Shown here: piece after piece, positions 6,931-16,061 of the stretch
Layout of the letters: every line of letters begins with the position of its first letter
Numbering within the stretch: position 1 is the stretch's first letter
Virus record (IMG/VR): IMGVR_UViG_3300020459_000018
Location: 1 to 44,384 of that record
DNA length: 44,384 nucleotides
Reading direction: 5' to 3' (one strand)
DNA from: a virus
Program-made: the position numbers and the translations under genes
Notes under the pieces: generated by a model
Seen by the model: only the letters and a program-made list of their open reading frames with translations
Database searches by the model: none
Told to the model about the DNA's origin: nothing

Positions 6931-9898
6931 CCACTCCAATAGGTGATTCTGCTGCTCCTCCTTTTCCAGTTCCAAAAACATTATCAGTAACATGTTCATC
7001 ACCATAGGTCCATGTTGTACCTGTAGTTTTACGAATTGCTCCACCACTAGCACCACCAGCACCACCAGCACCACTTTCACCTGTTTGTTCGCCAGTTTGA
7101 CCAGCAGTTAAACCATTAGTATGATTTATTGAATATTCACCACCAAATCCACCTACACCTGTTTCATCTGGACCACTATCATCACCACCTGAATCAGAAC
7201 CAGAACCACCAGCACCACCAGCAGAAATAGTACCATTACTACCATCTCCACCATCACCTTCATGTCCTTCACCTGCTATACCACCTGCTCCAGGAGGTAA
7301 TCCAGCACCACCTCCACCGCCGCCACCAGTAGCATTTTCACCACTAAATCCTTGATCGGTTCCGTGGTTACCACCACCACCTCCACCACCACAACCAGCT
7401 TTTACAACTCCACCAGTTCTTACATTTATAACAGTTCCTTCATGCTCTACACCAAGAGCACCTGTTCCTGATACACCAGGATTTCCAGGTGAACTTGAAC
7501 TATCAGAACCCTCAGGAGTAGAACCACCATTACCACCAGCACCTATAACTTGTCCACTACTACCAACATCTATTCTTATTTTAGTTGATGATCCACCCCA
7601 ATTACTACCACTTCTAAATGCACATTTAGAACTTTGTCCACTATAATCACCTACCTTAGTATCTTCATCAACACCAATTAATTTATTGATATGAAGTATT
7701 ACCTTTTTGCCTGTGGGATCAGTAGGTTTTGCTTTAAATCCACCAATAACTCTTACTTTAGTAGGATCATTATATCTTGTTCTACCAGTGTCTGGTCTAT
7801 ATTCAGTACCCCCATTATAATAATCAACTGCCATATTTAATCTAGCATTATAAAAATTACTAAATTTAATTGGTCCACTTTTAGGTATATCTAAATTCAA
7901 ATCAACACCAGCATCAGTATCTAATGGAACTTCTTCCAATGATCCGAAGGATTCACTAACTCTATAATTTCCAAATCTAGAACTACCATCACCAATACTT
8001 ACAAGAGAACCTTGATTCCCAGTATCTCTTGAAGTTTTAAGTATAGTTCCAGAACTATCTTTAATTGTAAAAGCAATGCCACCTGGATTATATAACCAAG
8101 AATTAGTAGGTACACTTGTTGATGAAGCATTATATACTCGTACTTTTAATCTATGTGTTGAATTTGGAGTAATTACTAATGCATTACTAATAGGACATGA
8201 ACCAGTATTACAACTCTCATTATTTTCAGATGATAATACATCAACAGAATTTTTTGTATCGTTGTCTACAAGAAGTATTTGGAATTTACTATCTGCACTT
8301 GCTTCTATAGTATAGGTACTACTACTATTGGTAGTAAATAAGTAATTAGCCTCATGCCATTGATCAACTAATGAACCAATATTAGATGCATAAACAGAAT
8401 AAGTTTGTAGTAATGTACCCCAATTAGGAGAAGGGTAAGTATAATTAAATGAATCACTTGATCTACGAATTACTGTTCCACTAGAATTTTTTAACTCCCA
8501 TGCCACACCAGCAGGATTTATATTCCAATCATTAGGATTACCAGGTGCCTGAGTAGGTATACCATTATTATTCCAAGCACTAACAAAATCTGCAGTCATA
8601 GTTTTACCCATGACTTCTGCTTGAACCATTCCACGAATCTGAACTCTAAGTGGGTATCCATTTGCATCTAAATTACCAGTTGGTTTTCCTTCTGCATCTA
8701 CTTCCAGAGGATATAATCCTTGAGGACCATCATTATCTAAATAACCCCCAAGACCTGTAGCTGGATCATATGGTACAAAATTACTTCCAGAATATGGATC
8801 TACACCATCACTTCTACTACCAAAGTCGTACTCTGGATAATAACCTACAGCTGGCCAATCTCGTGTCTGTATTCTGTCTCTATTAACTATCTCTGCGATC
8901 TCCCTATCCTCAGAGCTATGTCCATCAGTTGGAGTTGGTACAAATACATTATTCAGTGTAGAGACCCATACTTGTGCATTAGCATCAGTACCATCTTGAT
9001 CTGGAATACATAATCTTTGATTATTATTATGTCTCCAATAAGCAGTATCAACATCCTTTGTTTCACTACTAATAAGATTACCATCATCATCATAAGTATC
9101 TTCCGTATAAGTACCTCTCTTAATATCAGCAGTATATGTAGTATTAGGTTGTACTTCCACTAATGCAGTCCTTGCACCATATGACTGTGGATTATTACCC
9201 GCATTTCTTATGCTAAATTCAAGGGGTTGTCCTGTTTGCAGGTCTGTCAAGCCTGGTAGTTTATAATGGTCGAATGAAAATCCATGAGATCCACCTCTTT
9301 GATCATCCCACCCGATAGAAATTCTAATAAGTGTATTAGTACTACCAGCACCAGTAACTAAATTACCATTTTCATCAAAAGTAACTCCTATTTCAGGTGT
9401 GTCATATATATCATTAGTTACATTGGCAGTCAAATAATGATAAGTTTCAGTAGTAGTATTAAAAGTAAATGTAGTATATGTATTATGACTAGAGTAATTA
9501 ATACCATCAGGTGTAGTTAGATCTGATGTTTCCCCTAAAAAAGTTTCATCCCAAGTAAAAGTAGCACTATTATCAGATTGACATTCTAGTGTATAAGTAT
9601 CTGCAGGTAAAAGACTCATACCCTCTCCACCTATCCTCCATATAGCTTGATGAGTACCAACTAAAGGATCTGTATTAGAAGGATAGACAGCATGATCTAT
9701 CATAAATTGAGACCAAGCAGCTGGATCTCCCGAATTATACCATCCAGCAACACCATCAGATGATTTAACCCATGGGGCTGGTGGAGTCCAATATGTCCAA
9801 CCTACACTATAAGAATTGGTTGTATCTGTTGATAAAGGATCACCAAATTCCTCTCTAATTTCAGTGTATTTTATTGGACCTGATGCTTGTAATGTCAT
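6926..9898 (-). CDS. Large virion protein with polyglycine C-terminal region
   Basis: A 990-aa protein starting MTLQASGPIKYTEIREEFG. The same phrase returns near residue 680 as SGPIKFSNFYNARLNM, so two related short modules bracket the first two thirds. Residues about 60-660 are Asn/Thr/Ser-rich beta material with two near-copies of a module reading NPGGIAFTIKDSSG and NPAGVAWELKNSSG. Residues about 780-966 are glycine-rich with long Gly runs (GGGGGGG at several places), which recalls the polyglycine-II tip domains of T-even adhesins such as gp38 of phage S16. It is two bases downstream of the 1949-aa fibre stop and upstream of the oxygenase. A receptor-binding tip or adhesin is plausible but unproven. 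Confidence 0.75.
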   Translation of the reverse strand: MTLQASGPIKYTEIREEFGDPLSTDTTNSYSVGWTYWTPPAPWVKSSDGVAGWYNSGDPAAWSQFMIDHAVYPSNTDPLVGTHQAIWRIGGEGMSLLPADTYTLECQSDNSATFTWDETFLGETSDLTTPDGINYSSHNTYTTFTFNTTTETYHYLTANVTNDIYDTPEIGVTFDENGNLVTGAGSTNTLIRISIGWDDQRGGSHGFSFDHYKLPGLTDLQTGQPLEFSIRNAGNNPQSYGARTALVEVQPNTTYTADIKRGTYTEDTYDDDGNLISSETKDVDTAYWRHNNNQRLCIPDQDGTDANAQVWVSTLNNVFVPTPTDGHSSEDREIAEIVNRDRIQTRDWPAVGYYPEYDFGSRSDGVDPYSGSNFVPYDPATGLGGYLDNDGPQGLYPLEVDAEGKPTGNLDANGYPLRVQIRGMVQAEVMGKTMTADFVSAWNNNGIPTQAPGNPNDWNINPAGVAWELKNSSGTVIRRSSDSFNYTYPSPNWGTLLQTYSVYASNIGSLVDQWHEANYLFTTNSSSTYTIEASADSKFQILLVDNDTKNSVDVLSSENNESCNTGSCPISNALVITPNSTHRLKVRVYNASSTSVPTNSWLYNPGGIAFTIKDSSGTILKTSRDTGNQGSLVSIGDGSSRFGNYRVSESFGSLEEVPLDTDAGVDLNLDIPKSGPIKFSNFYNARLNMAVDYYNGGTEYRPDTGRTRYNDPTKVRVIGGFKAKPTDPTGKKVILHINKLIGVDEDTKVGDYSGQSSKCAFRSGSNWGGSSTKIRIDVGSSGQVIGAGGNGGSTPEGSDSSSSPGNPGVSGTGALGVEHEGTVINVRTGGVVKAGCGGGGGGGNHGTDQGFSGENATGGGGGGGAGLPPGAGGIAGEGHEGDGGDGSNGTISAGGAGGSGSDSGGDDSGPDETGVGGFGGEYSINHTNGLTAGQTGEQTGESGAGGAGGASGGAIRKTTGTTWTYGDEHVTDNVFGTGKGGAAESPIGVE

Positions 9899-9900
9899 AT

Positions 9901-12900
9901 TTACTTACCTTTTTTTAGTTCATCAACCTCAGACTTAAGTTCCTTGATTGCCTCAATTAAAAGTGGAATCAACTTATGATATTGAACAGATTTATGTCCA
10001 GACTCTTGATCTTTGACTATTCCAGGTAATCCAAGTGCTTCAATTTCTTGTGCTACTACACCAGTATCTTCACCTTGATTAGAATTTCCTTCCTTCCAAG
10101 TAAATGTATTACCACTAATTGAAAGAACCTTAGCAAGAGGATCTTCAATAGGTGTAATATTATCCTTTAAGTCTTGATCTGATGCAACATAAAAAGCAGT
10201 AATATCATCAGTTACTTTCAATTGACCATTTATTTGAACACCATCTGCAATAGTCTTTAATTTTGCAGTTGAATTTGAACTACTATTATAGAATAATTCT
10301 ACTTCATTATTAGTTCCACTATTATTAAATCTAAATCCTACATTAGCAGAAGTTTCGTCAGTTATTTCAACCCTATTTTTACTCATTAAATATAAATGAC
10401 CAGAAGCATTGCGACTTTCAAAAATAGTAGTTCCATCAGTTGGTCTATGGTGAATTTGGAAATCAGGGTTATATGATGACCCATCATTATCAAAATTACC
10501 GAACGAAAGGTATTTACTGTCAGGAATGTAAATACCATCTTTACCAGTAATCTGACCACTAGAAGTCAAAATACCAGTTGTTGTAACACCACTTAAAACT
10601 AGACCAGAAGAATTAACTTGTAGTCTACTAGCACCACTATGTTTGAATTGTATATGACCAGGTGTAGAAGATAAGTGATTTATATAAGTGTTATTATCAT
10701 CTGGTTCATGGTATATTTGAACATCACCTACTATATTGGATGCAGAATTACTACCATCACCTATCCAAAGATTTACTTCATCTTGTAATTTAATATCATC
10801 AATTACAAGAGCACCTTGGATTTTAGCAATCTCATCATCACCAGCAAAATTCACTTTACCATTAAAGGTAACCGCACCATCAAAAATACTTTCACCAGTA
10901 ACCTTTAGAGATGCGATCTGAACAGGACCATCAAATTGAGATAATATCCTTTTAGATGTACCACCTTCAACCAGAATTCTTTCCTTACAAATTACCTCAT
11001 CAAAGATGACACTTAAACGTGCAGGATCTTCACCAGTTGTAGTTGGTATTGGAGCATCAAATGTTCTCTCTTGTCCTGTTGCAGAATTAATCTTCTTATT
11101 ACCAATAAAGAAGTCACCTCTATTATTCATACCAGTGTACATAACAGTACCACCAGATCTTTCTTGCGATTGTGATAAGAATTCTTCTCTTTCAGTTAAA
11201 GATTTAACCTGAACTTGTGGAAGACCAGTTGAATAGTTACCTGGACCAAACCCAACGTATTCAAAAGTATGTCCTGATGCACGTGCAATAGAAGGTCTAT
11301 GGAATTCAATAGCAAGTGGTTTAATCTTTCTAATTAGTGAATTAGTACGATGTTGTCTCTTCTTGGATCCTAAAGCACCACGAATTACAGACATTTCATC
11401 CTTAGCAGAACCTGATAAGGAATTTGTAGTAATTCTCATTATCTCATCACCGATCTGTATATAAGATCCTAAGGGGAATATACTTACAGTTCCAATTCCA
11501 GTTGCACTTGGTAATTCAACTCTTATCTGAGAGCTTCCATCAAGACCTTTTTTTCCACCTGCAATATTTTGATTATCATTTTTAAGAATTAAAGATTCAT
11601 TGTCATAAATTACTGTTCCTCTTGCTCCTAAACTCTCAGAAACATTATCAGAATTTGCATCATTAGCAGACATTCCATGTCTTAAAATGTAAACTTGATA
11701 AGGATCAGTTGTACCTAATTGAACAACTGTTTTTGCACTAAACCCAGTTGGATCTGTTGCATCAGCTACACTACCTAACTTATCAACAGTAAAATCTCCA
11801 AGATTATTATTATTAGTCTTATCTACTACTCTAAATTTACTTCCAGCAGATAATCCATGAGGAGCAACAGTTTGCCCAATACCAGTGTTTGGACTTGTAG
11901 TAAATTGTGTAATTCCAGTTGCAGAATTATAATCAGGAGCATCTGATACTGCCACTACTGATGGACCAGTATTATATACATACTGACCTATAATTGGTGT
12001 GTGATCTCCAGCAGTTTTTGCAATAGATATTTGTGTATTATTAGGGATCGATGTAATTCTATAATACCCATCAGGTTCTGTTCCTATACCAGTTACCTGA
12101 ACTGTATCTCCAACATTACTTGAAATTCCATCAGCAGTAATAGTATATCTTGCATCAGCTCCACTACCTGCTCCAATTGCAGTTCTATCAAAGAATAAAC
12201 TAGCAGCAGAATAACCACCACCAGAATCAGTTATACTTACAGAAGATACTGCACCACCAGTAACAACAACTGTTGCAGTAGCACCAAACCAAGTACTTAC
12301 TTCAGGAGTTGGGTCAGAACTACCTCCTAATAATTTTACGTTCTGATGGGTTCCATTACTATAATCAGCACCTGCTACACTAATAGATCCTGTTGCAATA
12401 CCTGAATAATTATGATATGTTTCCTTGGTAAAGGTAAGAGTAGCAGAAGTTCCACTATCACTTACTCCACTAATTGTTGGAGTAACAGTAAAATCTTTAA
12501 CAAATTTATCAAGAGTCTCTCTGGTTAAACTATCTTTTAGATAGTTTGTAACGACATCTCCTAATGGACTATTTACTGCTTTTGATGTAGATGCAGAAGG
12601 ATTATCAGTATTATTATCCCTATCTAATTGTGGATAAAGATCAACTACATTCTGACTATAATTAAGATCAGTAAATTGATTAGATACTTGATTACTAGCA
12701 TTTAATACAAATAAATGGTATATACCATCCTGTTGATTCTCAATATAAGGACTTATAGTTTCATTCCTATAAACATAATAATTAGATAATAAATCACTTC
12801 TTTCAAATCTTGGAAGATCAGTATTTCTAACTGTTACATCATTAGAGAATGTACCTACATTATGGAAATCGCCTTTAATATCTGTAGTTTTATATTTAAA

Positions 12901-15750
12901 GGATTTTGTATCTGGAATATCTGTGACAGCAAATATACCATTATATCCAGAATTACCAATACCCGTAGTATTAGTTGTACTCTTTACATTTTTAATAACA
13001 ACTTCTTCATTAAGTTTTAAATTATGTGGAAGATCTGTTACTACTGTTACTAACTCACTACCTACTACTGAACAAGTACCAATAAATCTTGGATTTCTCT
13101 TATATGCAAAATCATCAGTTCCTATTCCAGTAAGACTAAAATCATTATTTGATCTAGCACCAGTACTACTAGATTCTTGAAGTATAAAACTTTCTTCTGG
13201 ATTCTTTCCATCTTGTACTTCTTTTGGAACTACAACACGAAGTTTATATATTTTATCATCTAATGATCTACTATCTTGATTTCTTTTTATATAAGAAGCA
13301 TTATATTCATCAGGTAATAATATTTTACTACTATCTCCTGCAGCAGCAATTGCATCAAATATAGGATTAGTGGTTGTTACTGAACTATCTGTATTATTAA
13401 CATGAATATACCATTGTTTATTATCTTCATCCCATTGAATTGGTGATCCTAAATCTCCAGATTCTTTATCATGTACTCTACTTTCAATAGATAATTTAGA
13501 TCCCTTATAAATTGTTATTTCTTCATTATTCTGAGCATCAGTAAATGAAGATGCCAATTTAATCTTAGTTGGTTCAGCAGGTATTGTAATTGTATAATAA
13601 AGTTGATGAGGATCAATATTTTCAGGTAAATCAGCAGAATCACTAAAGATTCTTATTGATTCACCATTTTGTAATGCATGAGTACCTATGGTTAATACAT
13701 TATTAGTAGGTCCAGAAGTTACTTTATAAGTCTTAACACTTGAATTTGTTCCATAAGAAACGGTATTACCTATTGAAACACCATCTCTCACAAATTCTTG
13801 TTTAAGTCCATCAACCATCTGTATGGCTGCTTGCTTAACACCTTGATCAGCAAGGTCTTTACGTTCTTTCCAAGCACCTATGGGAACATATAGTATATCA
13901 CCTACTTTTGCACCAACACGATATCCTCCAACAAGGGTTGGTGGAACATCAGATTGATTTGTAAATCCTTCAAGATAAAGATGACTAGATACACCTACAT
14001 TTTTAGTCTTAATATTATCAACTTTAAACCAATCTACCTCATTTTCTACTATTGATATAGATTTTGGAGTAATTATATTAGTGATATATGCAGTATTATC
14101 CTTTGCAAAAGCCTCTCTTCTAAATCCATCAGAGTTTAATGATATCTGACCAAAGTTGGAATTAGCATTGGTTATAGATGCATCACCACCAGATTCTGTA
14201 CTAAAATGTCTATTATATCCAATAGCAAACACAGATACAATCTGCATAATTGCATTGTTACTCATTCTAATATGACAAGTTTCCCATCCAGATCTATAAA
14301 TTGCATCAGAATCTAAATGATATACATCTGATGTAGCTGCAGCAGATGATCCTGATGATAATATATCTTGAGTTAATGGAGTCTCAATAGGAAGACCATT
14401 ATATTCTCTTGTTTCTTTATTATATTTTACAAATGCTCTATCATCTTTTTGTAATGAAATACCAGTGAACTGAGCAACAACCATTGAACGGAAACCAGTT
14501 GCTTTACTACCATCAGCCCACATTCCATTCATACCATAAACTGATCTTAATGAACAGTTAAAGATATATGGTGATGCACCATCAACATTATCAGTTTCAA
14601 CAGTTACAGTTGCATTAGCAACATTCAATCCATTCGCAACACTACCAAGTAAACCAGTTCTATCTCCTGTTATAACATATGTAAACTGAGTAGAATTTAA
14701 AACAGCAGTAACTATTGCAGTAGTATTATATGCTATTTCATCACCCTTAGTACTAGAAACAATTCCCTTAATTCTTATGGGTGTTCCTAAATTTAATTTA
14801 TGATCTATATTAGTAGTAACTGTACATACATTACTTAAAGTTGTTCCATCACCACATATAAAATCTGAAATTTTAACAGGGTCATTTAAAAATGCACCAA
14901 CAATTTCAAATTCAGGTCGCCTTGGTGAAAAACCAGATTTGCTTCTAGGATACTTATCACTAGCTGGAATTGATTTATCAGGTGCTTGTGCATTAAAAGC
15001 ATTAGATAATTTATAATAGTACATGTCAAGATCAGTACTATCATATCCTTCTTGTGTATTAACACCATCAGCATATTCAAAACAAGTTAATTTGTGGTGA
15101 GAAAATGTAGGAGCTGCTACATCATTAAAATCTGTACGATTAGTATAAACTGATCCAGAACCATCAAAAATAGAGAATTGCCAGAAATAACATGCACCAG
15201 TAACCCTAAAAATAGAACTTCTAGGTGCTGCTTTTTCAGATGCTAATGGATTTGGTACATATTTTGGACGTATCTTAGTCTTTCTTAAATCTAGTCCAAC
15301 GATGGAAGTTCCTCTAGGTACTACAACTCCCCCATTTACACTATTAAACTTATAAAGTATATTATCTTTTTGCGTTAAATCAAAATTAGATGTAAGAGTT
15401 AATCCAAATTCAGTCTGTGCTTCACCAGCAGCAGATGTATCACCATCAGGAGCAACTGCAGTTGCACTATTAGTACCAGCATCCCTAATTCCATATCCTG
15501 GTCTATTATCTATCGTATGTTCACCAGGATAAATTAATATCGTAGTTCTTTCAATATAATCATTATTATCTCCACCAACATAAGAGAATCGTGCTGCTTC
15601 TATCAGTGCCCTCTGAATCGTCTTAAAGGGTTGTGCTAATGAATTACCATCATTACTTATACTGTCGGTTGAGTCAAGATCATTCGGATTAACATAAAGT
15701 ATCCTTCCTTCAATGTTCTTGATAAAATTCTCTAATCTATTAAGAGGCAT
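9901..15750 (-). CDS. Giant tail fibre with C-terminal S74 self-cleaving chaperone
   Basis: A 1949-aa protein. The N-terminus (MPLNRLENFIKNIEGRILYV, then GNSLAQPFKTIQRALIEAAR) resembles pectin-lyase-like beta-helix fibres of marine T4-like phages. The middle has beta-rich modules such as ITDSGGGYSAASLFF and repeated CxVxT-type segments. Towards the C-terminus VQIYHEPDD and FQIHHRPTDG repeat a motif also seen in the 1834-aa fibre. The last 93 residues form a peptidase S74 intramolecular chaperone: SDQDLKDN with Ser1857 and Lys1862, GVVAQEIEAL, then a coiled-coil-like helix ending in ELKSEVDELKKGK. In this family the Ser-Lys dyad cuts the trimerised chaperone off just before the Ser. A late promoter CTAAATA lies 33 bases upstream. 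It is probably a long distal or side fibre. Confidence 0.9.
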   Translation of the reverse strand: MPLNRLENFIKNIEGRILYVNPNDLDSTDSISNDGNSLAQPFKTIQRALIEAARFSYVGGDNNDYIERTTILIYPGEHTIDNRPGYGIRDAGTNSATAVAPDGDTSAAGEAQTEFGLTLTSNFDLTQKDNILYKFNSVNGGVVVPRGTSIVGLDLRKTKIRPKYVPNPLASEKAAPRSSIFRVTGACYFWQFSIFDGSGSVYTNRTDFNDVAAPTFSHHKLTCFEYADGVNTQEGYDSTDLDMYYYKLSNAFNAQAPDKSIPASDKYPRSKSGFSPRRPEFEIVGAFLNDPVKISDFICGDGTTLSNVCTVTTNIDHKLNLGTPIRIKGIVSSTKGDEIAYNTTAIVTAVLNSTQFTYVITGDRTGLLGSVANGLNVANATVTVETDNVDGASPYIFNCSLRSVYGMNGMWADGSKATGFRSMVVAQFTGISLQKDDRAFVKYNKETREYNGLPIETPLTQDILSSGSSAAATSDVYHLDSDAIYRSGWETCHIRMSNNAIMQIVSVFAIGYNRHFSTESGGDASITNANSNFGQISLNSDGFRREAFAKDNTAYITNIITPKSISIVENEVDWFKVDNIKTKNVGVSSHLYLEGFTNQSDVPPTLVGGYRVGAKVGDILYVPIGAWKERKDLADQGVKQAAIQMVDGLKQEFVRDGVSIGNTVSYGTNSSVKTYKVTSGPTNNVLTIGTHALQNGESIRIFSDSADLPENIDPHQLYYTITIPAEPTKIKLASSFTDAQNNEEITIYKGSKLSIESRVHDKESGDLGSPIQWDEDNKQWYIHVNNTDSSVTTTNPIFDAIAAAGDSSKILLPDEYNASYIKRNQDSRSLDDKIYKLRVVVPKEVQDGKNPEESFILQESSSTGARSNNDFSLTGIGTDDFAYKRNPRFIGTCSVVGSELVTVVTDLPHNLKLNEEVVIKNVKSTTNTTGIGNSGYNGIFAVTDIPDTKSFKYKTTDIKGDFHNVGTFSNDVTVRNTDLPRFERSDLLSNYYVYRNETISPYIENQQDGIYHLFVLNASNQVSNQFTDLNYSQNVVDLYPQLDRDNNTDNPSASTSKAVNSPLGDVVTNYLKDSLTRETLDKFVKDFTVTPTISGVSDSGTSATLTFTKETYHNYSGIATGSISVAGADYSNGTHQNVKLLGGSSDPTPEVSTWFGATATVVVTGGAVSSVSITDSGGGYSAASLFFDRTAIGAGSGADARYTITADGISSNVGDTVQVTGIGTEPDGYYRITSIPNNTQISIAKTAGDHTPIIGQYVYNTGPSVVAVSDAPDYNSATGITQFTTSPNTGIGQTVAPHGLSAGSKFRVVDKTNNNNLGDFTVDKLGSVADATDPTGFSAKTVVQLGTTDPYQVYILRHGMSANDANSDNVSESLGARGTVIYDNESLILKNDNQNIAGGKKGLDGSSQIRVELPSATGIGTVSIFPLGSYIQIGDEIMRITTNSLSGSAKDEMSVIRGALGSKKRQHRTNSLIRKIKPLAIEFHRPSIARASGHTFEYVGFGPGNYSTGLPQVQVKSLTEREEFLSQSQERSGGTVMYTGMNNRGDFFIGNKKINSATGQERTFDAPIPTTTGEDPARLSVIFDEVICKERILVEGGTSKRILSQFDGPVQIASLKVTGESIFDGAVTFNGKVNFAGDDEIAKIQGALVIDDIKLQDEVNLWIGDGSNSASNIVGDVQIYHEPDDNNTYINHLSSTPGHIQFKHSGASRLQVNSSGLVLSGVTTTGILTSSGQITGKDGIYIPDSKYLSFGNFDNDGSSYNPDFQIHHRPTDGTTIFESRNASGHLYLMSKNRVEITDETSANVGFRFNNSGTNNEVELFYNSSSNSTAKLKTIADGVQINGQLKVTDDITAFYVASDQDLKDNITPIEDPLAKVLSISGNTFTWKEGNSNQGEDTGVVAQEIEALGLPGIVKDQESGHKSVQYHKLIPLLIEAIKELKSEVDELKKGK

Positions 15751-15783
15751 CTTCTTATATCGGCCAAAATATTTCTATGTTTC

Positions 15784-15790
15784 TATTTAG
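15784..15790 (-). promoter_or_regulatory. Late promoter CTAAATA
   Basis: The minus strand reads CTAAATAG, 33 bases before the ATG of the 1949-aa fibre at 15750. It lies just after the small terminator that ends the 64-aa gene, so late transcription can restart here. Confidence 0.6.
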
Positions 15791-15795
15791 TCACC

Positions 15796-15817
15796 GAAAA
15801 AGTAAGTTATTTCTTAC
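15796..15817 (-). terminator. Small Rho-independent terminator after the 64-aa gene
   Basis: The minus strand reads GTAAG-AAATAA-CTTAC followed by five T residues. The five-pair stem includes the stop codon of the 64-aa gene. It is short and A/T-rich, so it is likely to be weak, but it sits exactly where a monocistronic transcript from the promoter at 16033-16061 should end. Confidence 0.45.
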
Positions 15818-16008
15818 ACCTCTCTTGTTGATAAATCTGCGTACTGAATTTGATCTTCATCCAACCTATCAGTACACACTTTTAAGACTCTCATAAACTG
15901 ATCTGGATCTTCACATGTCACTTCTTTTTCCTGTCCTTCTTCACTCAATAATAAGAATTTACGAGAACATAAATCGATTATAATTCCCAATACTGTATCA
16001 TCATCCAT
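15814..16008 (-). CDS. Small acidic protein of unknown function (moron-like, early promoter)
   Basis: A 64-aa acidic protein, MDDDTVLGIIIDLCSRKFLL followed by a charged segment and two Cys (residues 14 and 31, with a third at 45). I do not recognise a named family; short acidic proteins of this kind recur in T4-like cyanophages. It is not a structural-type sequence. It has its own perfect sigma70 promoter 25-50 bases upstream and a small hairpin terminator at its end, while the genes on both sides are late fibres. That makes it an early-transcribed insert in a late block. A possible mini-ORF (MSVS, stop) runs from the ATG at 16022 and its stop overlaps this start as TAATG. No clear Shine-Dalgarno sequence is present. 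Confidence 0.75.
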   Translation of the reverse strand: MDDDTVLGIIIDLCSRKFLLLSEEGQEKEVTCEDPDQFMRVLKVCTDRLDEDQIQYADLSTREV

Positions 16009-16032
16009 TAGGACACACTCATACTTTTTGGT

Positions 16033-16061
16033 ATTATACCATACGAGATCTTATATGTCAA
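16033..16061 (-). promoter_or_regulatory. Perfect consensus sigma70 promoter
   Basis: The minus strand reads TTGACA (16061-16056), a 17-bp spacer ending in TGG, then TATAAT (16038-16033): both hexamers and the spacing match the consensus, and the TGn extension is present. The -35 hexamer contains the TGA stop codon of the upstream 1543-aa fibre. The predicted start is near 16025, giving a leader of under 20 bases before the 64-aa gene. This should be read by unmodified host RNA polymerase soon after infection. Confidence 0.85.
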
